Assembly (NCBI GenBank): GCA_025738555.1
Contig: JAOVFP010000005.1
Coordinates: 930,001 to 994,000, forward strand
Source of the DNA: Cyathus striatus
Lineage: Eukaryota; Basidiomycota; Agaricomycetes; Agaricales; Nidulariaceae
DNA length: 64,000 nucleotides
Direction: 5' to 3'
The notes under the pieces are model-generated. The model was not told the origin of the DNA and did no database searches. It saw only the letters and a program-made list of their open reading frames with translations. Positions 46,700 to 58,368 of the stretch are shown one piece after another; position 1 is the stretch's first letter; each line of letters starts with the position of its first letter. A program made the position numbers and the translations under genes.

Positions 46700-47791
46700 C
46701 AGGCTCCTAAAACTATTCCCTCACCTTGCTTGAATGGCCTATACAGGCTTACATAAGGGATGGGTACAAATAATAAACAAAACATAGCAGCCAAACTTGC
46801 GGGGGAGGGGCTGGCAAATTTGGTTTTGGTCTTCTAGGGAATGTGACAAAACCTCGGTTCAGTGAGGTGAGAAATACCTTTGCTTACAATAAATGCCAAC
46901 TTCCCACATCAATAAATTTGGTTTATGTGTTAGGTATGTGCATTGTATGTGTGCTTTCCATGGGTGTGTTTGCCTCCTTTAGCATTCAATGGTACACAGT
47001 TAATTTTTGCTTCAATATATTTTAAGACTGCTTCATGTATCTTGCTGGGGAAGGACTCGGCTTTTACTGGTAGTGGTAGGTGACATTTCTCACTTGTATA
47101 CTATTATTAGCATGTACCAAGCTGTAAGTACATGCCAATAACTTAAGCCTGCATATTAGCCTGTAGTTGATAAACCTTTGTCTCTATCTTCTACATTATT
47201 TGGTATCAAATAAACATACTACTAAGTATTATCTTTATATTATTGAACAAGTCCCAGAGACTTATAGAAGCAGGCTTCAAGCAATTACTATGCAATCTAT
47301 TTCAACCTCCAAGTTACAAATTTAATTACTTATACATTACAGTACTTATACAAAGAGACACAAATGATTTTGAGTAAACAGTAAAGGAAAAGAAACAAAT
47401 AAAACAATATATTTGCTGGAAATGCATATTGACACTGCCAAAGATAATGGCTATAAGGCCCAATATAATTGCTGTAGTACATAAGTACTTACTGATTGAA
47501 ACAGTGAAGATCAGATAATTCACTGGCAATGGAAATGTGCCCATACAGTGTGCATACCTAACACATAAACCAAATTTATTGATGTGGGAAGTTGGCATTT
47601 ATTATAAGCAAACATATTTCTCACCTTGCTGAACCGAGGTTTTGTCACATTTCCAAGAAGACTGAAACCAAATTTGCCAGCCCCTCCCTCACAAGTTTGG
47701 CTGCTATGTTTTGTTTATTGTTTGTACCTATCTATTATGTAAGCCTGTGTAGGCCATTCGAGCAAGGTGAGGGGATGGTTTTAGGAGCCTG
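46700..47791. mobile_element. Foldback element with ~270-bp TIRs and perfect 9-bp duplication, 1092 bp
   Basis: Ends CAGGCTCCTAAAAC and its complement; the arms stay similar to about 46960 and 47530. The nonamer GTTTCAACC flanks both sides (46691-46699, 47792-47800). It splits the zinc-finger region of the hAT transposase (text before and after joins as LVTG/LKQCNEQ). The interior shows no gene. A 9-bp duplication suggests a Mutator-like mobiliser. Confidence 0.85.
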
Positions 47792-48637
47792 GTTTCAACC
47801 CAGTAACTAAATTTCCAGTGCCATCACAATTTTTTTGGTGATTCTGGTGATGATCTTTATGATTGTCAGGGTCCACTTTGCAAGAAAAAACAAATTGAAT
47901 CTTCTCTGAAACACCATTGGTGTAAACCCTCTCCATGGAGATGTTATAGTGATTATATGTGTCTGCTGTGAGCCCAGCAAATGTGGCCTCTAATATGCAA
48001 TTTATTTATTAGTATTTTACAATCAATAAATATTTTTTTAGCAAACACACCAATTATTTCACTATCTGGTTTCTCCCAAACATCCAAATCTGACATATTC
48101 ATAACCAGCTTATTGTTCTGGTGCTGATGCTGCTTCACTGGAGACAAAACAACTGGATAAATGAGTGTAGTTGTTGGTGCATCAGGGGTATGAGGGTGTG
48201 GAAATGGTGCTGGGGGCACATCTTGGCTGTGTGTGGGTGTTTGAGGCTGACTAGGCAAAGGGGTACCCTGGTTACTACCCACAGGAGTAGGAGCTTTGGA
48301 TCCTCTAGTTGAAGTCCTGGTTCAGCTTTGGCCCCTAGGCTTGGGAGGCATTTAAAATGCATGAAAGCGAAATTTAATGAATTTATTATGACAGTTACTG
48401 GTACAGATCAACAACTGGGGGGCAGGAATTACTCAAATCAATGAATCAAAGTGGTTATCAAGCAAATTCAGGGTGAAATTAAGTCGGAGTCCGAAATGTT
48501 ACCAAAAGTAGATGCATGCATCTAAAAACTGGGTTCATCTGTGGATTGCCATCCGGAACCAATTCACATCCACTATTTTCAGATAAGAATAGCAGATAGT
48601 CAGTTCAGGGTCATCCATGTCAGTCCCCAGTGCTCAA

Positions 48638-49590
48638 TATGCAATTAGGTCTTCAGTGCTAATGGTTTTGTCAAGTTTGGGGGCAAGATAGGTTGCTTCT
48701 GCTAGGTCAAAGGGAAGGACTGGCTCTATTCCATGGGCAATATAGTAGGGTGAGTATCCAGTAGACTTCTGGACTGTTACCCATTCTGCCCAGATAACTG
48801 AGTGAGCCACTTGCAACCATCTCATTTCATCGCCATTGGCTGCCTTTACTAGTGCTTCATGCATGTCAAAGTGTCTGTGCTAAAGTTGGCTTGCAAGTTA
48901 TAGGGAGAGATTCTTATATAGTGTACATTGTATTTCTTGGCTAAGTAATCACATGCTGTGATGAACTGGGGTGCATTATCTGATACTATTTCCTCAATAG
49001 CACCCCACCTACACAAGATTTCTTCGAAAATGAATGCTGCTAGGGTGTTCATATTTTCTTGCTGCAGCATTTGCCACTCTGGGTATGATGACAAGGAGTC
49101 TTGAGCATGTACAATATACTGGTACCCATTGGACTTCGGCATTAGCATTGTACCGATATGGACTTTGCAGAATAATGCTGCTGTGGATGGCACTGTGGGA
49201 AGTATGTGAATCCATTTTAGGAGTCAGATTTGGCACTCATAACATGTTTTGATGTACCACTTGACATTGTTCTCAAGCTGAGGCCACCAGAAGTGTTCCA
49301 GCAATCTGGTGCATACAGTGAACAGTCCTTTGTGGCTGAGTTCATCATGTGCTTCCATAATAAGTCCCAGTCTCTTTTCTTTGGGTATAATGAGCTTATG
49401 TTTGCCATGAGCATTCTTTTTCCACAGCCTATTGTCCTTGATGAAGAATTCAAGACATTTACGAATAAACCTGCTGTACTGTGCATCAGATATTTCTTCT
49501 GGGTGTACTGGGTGCTCAAGGGGGGCTTGAACTGGGCAAAGTTCCTAGTCTCTAGCCTTTGCCTTGTCCATTCTAGGAATAGCAACAGCT
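48638..49590 (-). pseudogene. Gypsy A integrase zinc finger and catalytic core
   Basis: An HHCC finger is spread over frames (AHDELSHKG, then KTCYECQI). The core shows VHAQDSLSSYPEW (first Asp) and EEIVSDNAPQF (second Asp), then HFDMHEALVKAANGDEMRW after a frameshift. The third catalytic Glu, which should precede the HFDMHE text, is not readable. The end (STEDLIAY) is where the hAT element cuts. Confidence 0.75.
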
Positions 49591-51353
49591 TCTCCTATCA
49601 TCATGTGGATGAGTTCTGAGGGTTTGACACCCTTCTTGTGAGAGCTTGGTTGGTGACACCACTTTGCTGGTGCTTCACATATACATGGCTTGGGGTGCTC
49701 ATAAATTGGTGACTGTGGTTTTACTCCCCAGTTCAGAACTTCCACTGCAAATGCATTTGCATCATCTATCCATTGCTCTCAGTCATCATCTATGTCTGGA
49801 TCTCCTGGCACTTTCAGCCTCCTGGACAGTACATCTGCTGCTTTGTGGTCAATGCCTGGAATGTGTATGAGTTTGAAGGGAGAGAATAAGAGCATTCCAG
49901 CAATCCAACGATTTATGGTTGCATTAGGCTGAATATCAGGATTGTTCAGCATTCCTTGTATGTACTTTGCATCTGTTTCAATGGTGAAGTTTCTTATGCC
50001 AATAATATAACTGTATAGTTTGAGCTTAGCTTGTGAATAGCACTGTTCTCATTCATTCCATGATATTGAACTGAAGTGCAAGGGATATCATTTGTTATCT
50101 GTGCCTAGTTGTAGTTGGATGTACCCTACTCCCATCCAGGACGAGTCAACAGCCAGAATAACTTCTCTGTTGCAAAGGTAATCAATTGCTTATATGGCAG
50201 GGCATTGCTTAATGAGGAGTTTTAATGTTTCCATAGCTTCTAGTTGTTTTGGGCCAAACTTGAAGTCTGATTTATTTTTGGTGAGTGCTACCAGTGGCTT
50301 AGCATGCATGTAGTCTTTGATGAATATTCTGATAGTACCACATACTCCAAGAAATCCTCATACTTTGGTGAGGCTTTTGCAGATTGGCCAATCCAGAACT
50401 TTCTGGATTTGTGCATCATCTGGTAGATGGCCTTCATAGGTGCACTTGTGGCCTACAATAATTGCTGATGGTATGCAGAAATGTGACTTCTTGGCCAAGA
50501 AGGTTCCCCCTGCATGCTTAATTCTTTGAATAATCCTATTGACATTTTGTAGGTGTTCCCAGACAAAATGGCAAATGCCTGGATTTTCTGGTAAGTTTCA
50601 TAACTTCTGTTTGCCATTTCATATCAGGTTGCAGGTCCTTTTTCCAGGATGTTGCTAACAAATGGGGCCATGACATGTGGAATTTGTCTTGTAGGAGGAA
50701 GGTAAGATTGCCATGTTGTATTTGCATTTAGTTTGTATAACCTATAGGTATTGATGTTAGTCTGAGTGTACTGAGTGGGATTTGGAATGTGGTTAGGTCT
50801 CTGGATTCCACATCTAGTGATCTTTGGTTGAATCCTACAAAGAGGTCAAAGATTCCATAGCAGGCTCATCCACCAAATATTTCTGCGTAGGTTTTACTAT
50901 TGGTGGGACTCTGCTGTCTTATATTGCTACTGCATTTAGGGGTTGGAGATCATGTACTAGCTGTAGAGACCTCTTGTCTTTCTTGAGGACATAAAACCAT
51001 TGTGATTGATATGATGCACTTGATGGTTCGTAGATGCCAGCCACTATTTTATCTTTGATGATTTGAATGACCTGGTTGAATATCCCTGGAGGGATAAGAA
51101 TGTTTCTGAGAACCCAGGGTACATGTTCTATAGTGGGTATGACTACAGGATCAAAGTATTCATTACTAAATTTCCCTTTTTCTTCTTCTGTCCAGGTGAA
51201 ACCATTTTCCTGTAGTCTTATGAGCTCATGTACCAGTTTTTCCTCTTCTGGCCATAGAAAGTTATCTGGGTTTACATTGGTTTCATCTTTTTGTTCCTGA
51301 GTGTAATGTTTCCCTGGTACAAAGTCTGGTGGATGGACTGGTAGTTTGGGCAT
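49591..51353 (-). pseudogene. Gypsy A reverse transcriptase/RNase H region
   Basis: Upstream part: FVPGKHYTQEQKDE, PPGIFNQVIQIIKDKIVAGI, YEPSSASYQSQWFYVLKKD and LQLVHDLQPLNAV (51353-50919), the usual RT fingers and palm start. Further on: ICHFVWEHLQNVNRIIQRIK, GHKCTYEGHLPDDAQI and KVLDWPICKSLTKV, then stop and GFLGVCGTIRIFIKDYM (50560-50300). The YxDD box is not readable. The TGA at 50358-50360 stands where Arg is expected. Confidence 0.7.
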
Positions 51354-52135
51354 GTCAGCTAGAGGGTCTGATGGGATTCACCTGACAATGTGAAATCATT
51401 CTGGAAGGGTGGTTGCTACTGGTTTAATCCAGTTCACAACCTTCTTGTAAGTGTATGAGGCTACCAATTCATAGTTCTCAGCTATGTCTTGTAGTGCCAA
51501 TATGGATACTTCAAAAATGTCTGCAATAAATCTTGGTGGGTCAAACTTTTTGGATGCAAAACAGATCAGTGATATCATTGAACAATTATCTTGTGCTTTT
51601 TGGTTTGCATATAGTATTATTGGGGATTTATCTTGACCTGGAGGGTCAGTTCCAGGTTTACAAATAGATCTGTCTCCTCAAGATATACCTGAATCATTGA
51701 CTTTCAAAAATCCTCATGTAAACTATTTGTTTGTGCAGTTTAGTAGTGTTTGCTGATTCTGTTTCTAGGACATAGTCAGATCACAAGGGAAGGCTTAATT
51801 TTTCCCAGATATCCTGCCTGAGGCCAATAATTTGTGATCCATTATCAACTATAGCTGTTATGGGGATATGGCTATCCCTATAACAGCTACTTCCTGCAAG
51901 TCTTTCTTCTTGTTGGCTATGATTTTGCCTGCAGTCTGACTTGTTGTTCCTACAGCATTTACAGATACAGCATCCAAAATATATACCAAGTTTTGCATTA
52001 CCATATTCACTGTTGAAATCCTTCTACTGCTACACATGTCTTTGATGTGTTTTCTGAGTTCTGGCACTACTGCAAATAATTCTTCTTGTGTTAGTGTGAC
52101 CATGCTTTCAAGGTCTTTGGCTAATACCCTTTTCA

Positions 52136-53192
52136 AGGTGTCCTGTGATTCAATTGGTGCTGCATAGCAATACTGGGGCTGGCTATTTGTGGTAGTATCA
52201 TTGCTTGGTGCTTGTTTCCTGCCTGTTTTCTTTTCTTCTTTTGACTTACTTCATGTTTTAGGTTCTTGGTATGGAGCACTTTTGTTCTTATCCATTTGTT
52301 TGCAAATGTCATTGAGGTCCCATTGTGCCTGATTGGCCAAAGTCTCAAGTATTGGGATATGATCCATGTCTTGTTGAGTGAGAGGTTGATCTTCTCCTGG
52401 TTCCACTTCTAGTATTTCTTCTATGAATGCTCCTTGTTTTTGTGTTTCAGGCACTTGCCATGAAAACTGGTTAGCCTTTGTTATAGGGACTGCATCTACA
52501 CAGTTGGTCATGACTTTCTGTGCATGTGCAATGTTTTTGGCACATCCCTTGTTCCAGTTGTCAAGTCATTCTTTAATGTTTGCACCTTGAGCTATTTTTG
52601 CTGTAATGCAAATACCTTTGGGTGCAAGGACCATGTTTCCTTGGCCTATTTTGCATAACCCTTTCTTTTCATATTCAGTAACCAGGGGGCATGTGACTAT
52701 CATGTGGGCTGAGTCTGAACAAAATAAACACCCATTGAATCATGTAGATCTGGTATTATTCTCTGAATTGCTTCGGTTTTTCTTCTTGTCTTCTTCTTTT
52801 TCCAGTGCAAGGACTTTGACCACCAGGGTTTGGGCCAATGATTCTGAGTTCATGAGTTGTTCAATTGCCATTTCATCATAAAAGTTCTTGGATACTGATG
52901 ACTGGTTAGCTTGGATATTATTGGTTTGCGGTGGCTGTTGGTTTTGTCCCTGTGCTGTGAAAGGCACTTGCATTCCTATGTTATTTACATAGTTTGGGTA
53001 TGGTTGCTGGTTTAAATTTTGCAGATACCCTGGGGCTTGTGGGATCTGATATCCTTGGTTATACCCTGATGCTTGAATTGTTGGTATTCCTTGGCTTTGT
53101 GCATATATTTGATGTTGTCTGTATCCCAGGTTTTTTTGTATTTGGGGCACCTGATTATATATCCTATTTGGTGTGAAGGGGGCTGCTGCCAT
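52136..53192 (-). pseudogene. Gypsy A Gag-like region with CCHC knuckle
   Basis: Starts at 53192 (MAAAPFTPNRIYNQ), Gln/Asn/Pro-rich, then EKEEDKKKNRSNSENN. A CCHC knuckle, CLFCSDSAHMIVTC (C-x2-C-x4-H-x4-C), is at about 52735-52690 after a stop. Further pieces (DLNDICKQMDKNKSAPYQE; LTQEELFAVVPELRKHI) run into the protease region. Broken by stops. Confidence 0.65.
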
Positions 53193-53289
53193 TTAGACAT
53201 ATGGTTCATATCCTGGGTACTGGATTTGATCATGGTGATCATATAAGCTAGACATTTTTTTTATGATCACCCACTATTATATATGTAGT

Positions 53290-53500
53290 AATGAATGTAT
53301 GATTACTAGTGAATGTATAGGTGATCTTAAGTGATCTTTCAGTGTTTTAGTAGTGTTTCAGGTGGATATTCACTTACTACTACTAATGAATCTACAGGTG
53401 ATCATGAGTGATCATTAGGTGTTTCAAGTGCATATTCACTTATTACTGGTACTAAAGGATGTATAGGTGATTGTAAGTGATTATTATATATTACAATAGC
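53290..53500. repeat. Three diverged ~75-95-bp tandem units
   Basis: GATCTTAAGTGATC / GATCATGAGTGATCAT / GATTGTAAGTGATTAT, each with TATTCACTTA and a TATAGGTGA-type string, repeat between 53290 and 53500. May be part of the gypsy A leader or LTR. Confidence 0.45.
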
Positions 53501-53516
53501 ATATTATTTTGGGTAA

Positions 53517-54330
53517 TATCACATATGTCACACATGTCACATTTCTCGCACTTGTCACGCCTATCACACGCGTCACACTTTTACACCTATCACGCTTGTC
53601 ACAATGTTACATCTGTCACATATATCACACTTCTGTATCACATTTGTCACGCATATTCCCGCACAGTGACAAATGTGACGTGCGAGAATATGCGTGACAG
53701 ATGTGACATGACAGAAGAATGTGAAGTGTGGAAATATGTATGACAGACATTTATCGTACAAGTCCGATAATCTTGTGATTTACAAGTTCAAAGAATGAGT
53801 TAATCAGTATTGAATTCAAGTTTCTATTCATGAGCTCTTAAGTTGTTTAGACTTAAGTATAAGTGAGGTGAATGAATCAAAGTGAAGCTAGTTTGATTTA
53901 AGCTGAAGCTTGAGCTCTATAGCCCAAGTTCCTACTGTTTAAATACAAGTAACTCATACTAATAATAAGTACTTATGAATAGTAATGCTGCAGCACAGTA
54001 AGAAGAAAGAAATGTAAACTAAGTATGGTAAAGTGACTCAGAATGAGTCAAGACCATGTAAGTAAGAGGTCATGTGTTTGGTATCAAAGGTGATATGTCC
54101 CACAGTGTCACACTTGTCACAGTCGTCACAGTCGTTACAACTGCAACACTGTGGGACAACTGCAACGACTGTGACGACTGTGACGACTGTGACAAGCGTG
54201 ACACTGTGGGACAACTGCGACATGTGTGACGACTGTGACGACTGCGACGACTGCGACAAGTGTGACACGTGTGACACGTGTGACAACTACGACAAGTGTG
54301 ATGACTATGACATATGTCACAATGCCACTA
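53517..54330. repeat. 9-bp minisatellite (TGTCACNNN), head-to-head blocks
   Basis: Two blocks (53517-53760 and 54085-54330). Each begins with TGTCAC at 9-bp spacing and then switches to the complement, GTGACA or GACGACTGT at 9-bp spacing, so each block can fold on itself. An A/T-rich spacer (53761-54084) without the motif lies between. ORFs here read (Asp-Asp-Cys) or Thr-Val runs and are by-products of the repeat. Confidence 0.8.
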
Positions 54331-54699
54331 AGGTCTTGCTAAGATCTCTTAGATAAGAACCTTGTGACAAATGTATGTCACAAAGATGAGACAATGGTAG
54401 ACAAAGCTCATTGTGACTACTCAGTGTGACAAATAAATATTTCTTTGTTATTTCATAGATGAAAAACCTTTGAAATATTGAATAGGGGATTTGAAAGAAA
54501 ATAAGGATCCGGGTTTCAATATTTCTTTGTTATTGTGACTTTCAAATATGTGAGAAATATTATATGTGAATTGTATGAGTATTACAAAGCGAAATAATGA
54601 TGTAATAAAAAGAATATTTCCACAATATTTCAAAGCTATTTCACATTGAAATATTGAGGCATGCACACAGTGTGATGAACCAGTGGTCTGGTAAAACTG
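54331..54699. other. No gene; AT-rich with short repeats
   Basis: Strings such as CAATATTTCTTTGTTATT and AATATTTC recur in both directions. No coding content. Confidence 0.4.
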
Positions 54700-54729
54700 T
54701 TAGACCATTGTTCTCATGTTCCTTATCAA

Positions 54730-56471
54730 GAGTTAAGTCAGGTCATCATGAGATCATATTGGCTTCAAGATTCTTTTTCCCTTGGATATGTTGTATGTTG
54801 ATTTCGAATTCAGATAGGAAAAGAGACCATTGAGCCTGTCATCTGGTGATCTTCTGTAGTTCACGATAGTATTTTAAATTTTTATGGTATGAGAATACAA
54901 CTATTTTGTTTGGGTGTCCTTCTAGTAAATGACACCATGATTTGATAATTTCGTTCAGTTTCAGTGAACATATGAGATATATATCCACAGGGTTTCCAGA
55001 ATCCATCTTCATCTTCTTGTTTAAGGACTGCTCCTGTGGTATAATTGGAAGCATCAACCAACATAGTAAATAGTTTCTCAGGATCGGGTATTCTGAGGAT
55101 TGGTTCTTTTAGGAAAGCTTCTTTAAGGTCATTAAAAGCCTTCTGTTGTTCTTCCCCCCAATCCCATGGTGTTGAGTTTCTTGTTAGCCTGAGGACAGGT
55201 TCAATTCTCTTGCTGTAACAAGGAATAAATTGTCAGTAGAAGTTACAAAATCCCACAAAGGATTGAATTTCCTTGATTTTAGTAGGAGCAGGCCAGTCCA
55301 CAATTCCAGCAAGTTTCTTGGGGTCCATAGCAATTTCATTTGGTCAGATGATCATGCCTCAATAATCTACTTCAGTGACTTTGAATGAACATTTCTCTGG
55401 TTTGGCAAATAGTCCATTATCTTGAAGTATCTGTAAAATCTCCCATGTTACTTGTTGGTGGAGTTTGAGGTTGTTTTTTGTAAATATGAGTATATCATCT
55501 AAATATACTCAGACAAGTCCCCGAGAGATGTAGTCTTCAAGAAGGTGATTAATCATTCGCATGAAAGTTGCTGGTGAGTTGCATAGTCCAAAGAACATTA
55601 CAGTTGGTCAGAAGATACCTCTTCATGTGATAAAGGCTGCTTTAGATCAATCTTCTGGGACAATCTGCACTTTGTTATATGCCCCTCGGAGATCCATTTT
55701 TGTAAAAAGGTCAGCACCCTTAAGATCTTCTATGAGTTGTTTGATATGTGGTAAGGGATACCAGTCTTTAATGGTTCTATTGTTCAGATAACAGTAGTCC
55801 TGGCATGGTTGCATATCCTCAGTGTCCTTTTTCCCTACAAAGAAGAATCCAGCGGTGTTTTCAGCATCAGTCAAGTGTGGCAGAACTTCTTTGATATATC
55901 CTTTTTGAAGATTTTCATCAATGAATTCATTCATTGCTTTATCTTCTTTAATACTAAGTGGATATACTCTGCTTTTCCTTGGTAAGAAGTCCTTCTTTAT
56001 TCTAATATGATGATCCCATGGTCGTGAAGGTGGAAGTTCTTCTGAGGTGTCCTTGTTGAATATGTCCTTGTAATCCCAAAGGTGTTTAGGTACCATTTGT
56101 TCAAATGTTTTCTTGACCCTTTTAGGTTTGTAGGATAGTTGTTGAGAGATTGTCTGTTTTACACAAATGGGGATTCCAAAATTTTCGAATAAGGGTTCCT
56201 TGGTTTCGAAAGATACACCTAAACCATGTTCTGAAATAAGAGGATCTTCAATTCCTGTCAGAAAAGCTTGTAAGTGGATACTTTCTTCTGTCATTTCTTC
56301 GATATCTTCATCTTCTCCATCATTTAAGTGCATCCAATATATTTCAATTGGATTCCAGTTGTCTGGTAATAGTGAGTCCAGAATTTCAACCATCTTCTCC
56401 TTGGGGATTCTTGTATCCTTGAGAGAATACCTGTAATCTTGAGGGAGTGTCTCCATTTGCTCTTTCTCCAA
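54730..56471 (-). pseudogene. Gypsy B reverse transcriptase and RNase H
   Basis: The 274-codon open stretch (56471-55647) contains LPPSRPWDHHIRIKKDFLP, then TAGFFFVGKKD, and ends at FTKMDLRGAYNKVQI, the first catalytic Asp region. Downstream frames give FFGLCNSPATF, VYLDDILIF (the YxDD box), PAPTKIKEIQSFVGFCNFY, stop, QFIP. RNase H begins LVDASNYTTGAVL; the end shows QAQWSLFLSEFEINIQHIQG. Several TGA stops interrupt; the one at 55233-55235 replaces an expected Arg. Confidence 0.8.
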
Positions 56472-56573
56472 TTCATTGGGTATTTCTTCTATTGATGCCA
56501 GTAGTCCTGTTCATTTAATCTCTGTGATAGGTTTTGTCATTTTCATCTAAGCAATAGAAATAGATTGTGTGAA

Positions 56574-56918
56574 TCATTGGTTGAACTGTCTATCTAGTCG
56601 CATTTGGTCAATTTTCAAGGTTCCTTCCTTCCAATTTATTTGAGGATTGGTTTGTTCTAGGAAAGGATAGCCCATGATGATTGATTTGTTCCCAAGTCCT
56701 GAAAGGTAAAATCGGGTTGGAATAGTGGCTGTTCCAACTTTGATTTTGTCATCAACATAGTGTGAGATATAGCCCTTTTTGTTAAGGGTTCCATCTGTGT
56801 TGTATACTGGTGTTAGTTTTTTCAAGGGTTGTGGAGTAAGGTTAAATTTCTTCACAGTTGCTTGGCTCATAAAGTTTCCTCCAGCCCCTGAGTCAATCAA
56901 GGCTGGAATAGATCCCAC
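56574..56918 (-). pseudogene. Gypsy B aspartic protease
   Basis: 114-codon open stretch with the active-site motif PALIDSGAGGNFMS (D-S-G) and KSIIMGYPFLEQTNPQINW, typical of retroviral-type pepsin-like proteases in gypsy elements. Part of the Pol polyprotein in an intact element. Confidence 0.8.
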
Positions 56919-57038
56919 ATTTCCTAATATAACTGGAACTTACATAGTATTTTGTTCAACATTAGCTATAATTACATTGGAAAGTAGAATAGGAGGTCCT
57001 ACAGTGGGATTAATAGTCCTCCTTATTGAAAACCCATC

Positions 57039-58260
57039 TTGTTGATACTTTCAAAGTATTCTGTTTGTTCGGCTCCTGGGATTTCTGCAACTCTGAGCCT
57101 CATTTCTTCAGCAAGATCCTTCCCTGTCATTTTCTTGATGAAGGGGTTATTGTTTCTGGTGTTGTTTGAGCAGGGAGTTGTTTCTCCTTTGTTTCAGTTT
57201 GGGCATTTATTAGCCATGTGGCCTTGTGCTGTGCATATAAAGCATTTCCCAGCTTTCATATATTCTTCTCTGGTTTTTGCATCTAACTGGTTTATCTCCA
57301 AACGATCTACATCTATAGCATTTGGGTCTGAGTCATTGTTTTGGGTCTAGGGGCGAAATATCCCCTTTGTCTGGTTTTATCATATTGCTGAATTTGTCTG
57401 TAGTTTTGGTTGAATTTTCTGGCATCATCTTGCCACTTTACTAGCATATCGGGGATGTCTTTCTGAGTGTGAATGCTTCGAAGAAGCGGTCTGTTGAGTC
57501 CTGCTTTGAATAGATCCATTTTTGTATAGTCATTAAGGCCATCTATATGGCTGACGAGGATCTTGAATTCTGTAATATATTCATCAGCTGTTCCTTTAGC
57601 TTGGCTCAGATTCTGAAGTTTGTGGAAGGCTTCATCTTTTTTGTCGATAGGGTCAATGTTCTTCTTAAAATCTTCTTTGAAAGCCTTCCAGGTTCCTGGA
57701 ATGGGTATGTCAGTTTTGAACATTTCATTCTGTTTCTTTTCCTTCCAATTTCTGGCAATTCCTCCTCTGATGTATGACATAGCATACATTATTTTCTACT
57801 GGGCTGCTGTCAAATGTTGGTGCTGCTTTTCTCCAGGTGATGGCATAGTTTTGTGGGCTTGTGGTAGTGGACCTCAAGTGTTTGCTGATTCTTTGAATGT
57901 GTCCTCATCTATTGTCCATTCTGCCTTGCAAAGGCTTCCTACATATTCATATGGGTTGAACTTAATGTTTGGCTGAAAGTTTGAAGTTGGTGGAGTACTG
58001 GATTGAGGAGCTTGTCCCAATGGCACATTCACTGTGGGATTAATAATGTTTGGATTAACAATTGTCAGATTAATGATATTTGGCACAATTCCCTGTGCTT
58101 GGTTCATTTCATTGTCTGGAACTATTCCTGACATATTCAGTGTTTGTGTGTTTGAATGTGTAAGCATGTAATCCAGATATGAAAGAAGTCCTTTAACTTC
58201 TGATAATGAATCTATAGAAGAGTTTTGTAGGTTGTTAATTGACAGTCTAAGTTCTTGCAA
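57039..58260 (-). pseudogene. Gypsy B Gag with CCHC knuckle
   Basis: N-terminal part (58260-57874) with NFQPNIKFNPYEYVGSLCKA. The capsid-like retrotransposon Gag domain follows (AMSYIRGGIARNWKEKKQ, GTADEYITEFKILVSHIDG, MDLFKAGLNRPLLRSI). The zinc knuckle CFICTAQGHMANKC (C-x2-C-x4-H-x4-C) is at about 57250-57205. Stops at two points break the frame. Confidence 0.8.
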
Positions 58261-58368
58261 GAGAACTCAGATTGGTTTTTGACAAGCCAGTGATTTATTT
58301 ATTTCCAGTCTTCATGAGATTTTGAATTTTTAAATCAAATGAAACCCCCTTGCAGTGGGCTCCAAGTT

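Larger units (their letters stand above)
44070..48352 (-). pseudogene. hAT-family transposase, decayed
   Basis: Start at about 48352 with a Pro/Ser/Gln-rich N-terminus (PLPSQPQTPTHSQDVPPAPF). Then a zinc-finger-like segment (FSCKVDPDNHKDHH, KNCDGTGNLVTG) is split by the nested foldback element, and HCAASNQPFNIVND follows (46590). The core is VFHAVLDGWTAPITVSYLGL (46350) with LLSIGMDNTSNCSKLAEILP (45500) and CCMAHILNLIAK (45395). The C-terminal dimerisation part is QWWTLAETKKPTISWMALDY, then SSVDAECAFSVGHRQI and AKMVLGSWS (44320-44220). These are the standard hAT landmarks in order. Stops such as TGA at 48322-48324 and frame breaks show it is inactive; a T/C-rich insert lies at about 45540-46115. 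Confidence 0.8.
43738..48629. mobile_element. hAT transposon inserted in gypsy A, 4892 bp
   Basis: The ends are inverted copies containing GGGACTGACATGGATG. The flanks GTGCTTGA (43730-43737) and GTGCTCAA (48630-48637) match at 6 of 8 bases, as expected of an aged 8-bp hAT target duplication. Removing the insert rejoins the gypsy integrase reading (STEDLIAY then QAHRLKK). It encodes a decayed hAT transposase on the minus strand and is itself split by the element at 46700-47791. Confidence 0.85.
43321..53192 (-). mobile_element. Ty3/gypsy retroelement A, decayed, split by a hAT element
   Basis: On the minus strand the order is Gag-like (53192-52140), reverse transcriptase and RNase H region (51353-49800), integrase zinc finger and core (49590-48638), then, after the hAT insert at 43738-48629, the integrase C-terminus (43729-43321). 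That is the usual gypsy order. All parts contain stops and frameshifts. I found no convincing pair of LTRs, so the outer limits are not fixed. CpG is scarce and some stops sit where Arg CGA is expected. Confidence 0.8.
54700..58260 (-). mobile_element. Ty3/gypsy retroelement B, 3'-truncated
   Basis: Minus-strand order Gag (58260-57039), aspartic protease (56918-56574), RT (56471-55100) and RNase H (55090-54730). Integrase is missing; the element stops near 54700. Sequence motifs differ from gypsy A, so this is a separate lineage. Longer open stretches than in A (274 codons in the RT), but with stops. Confidence 0.82.

Noticed and set aside
43321..53500. LTR pair bounding gypsy A
   Set aside because: No similar direct repeats were found near 43.1-43.3 kb and 53.2-53.5 kb by eye; a self-alignment would be needed.
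53517..54330. CRISPR-like regular repeats
   Set aside because: Unit is 9 bp, without unique spacers of constant length, in a eukaryotic genome; a minisatellite.
54072..54356. Cys-rich (Asp-Asp-Cys) ORF that could pass for a metal-binding peptide
   Set aside because: It is a direct translation of the 9-bp minisatellite; the complement gives equally regular Thr-Val text, and no promoter or splice context is present.
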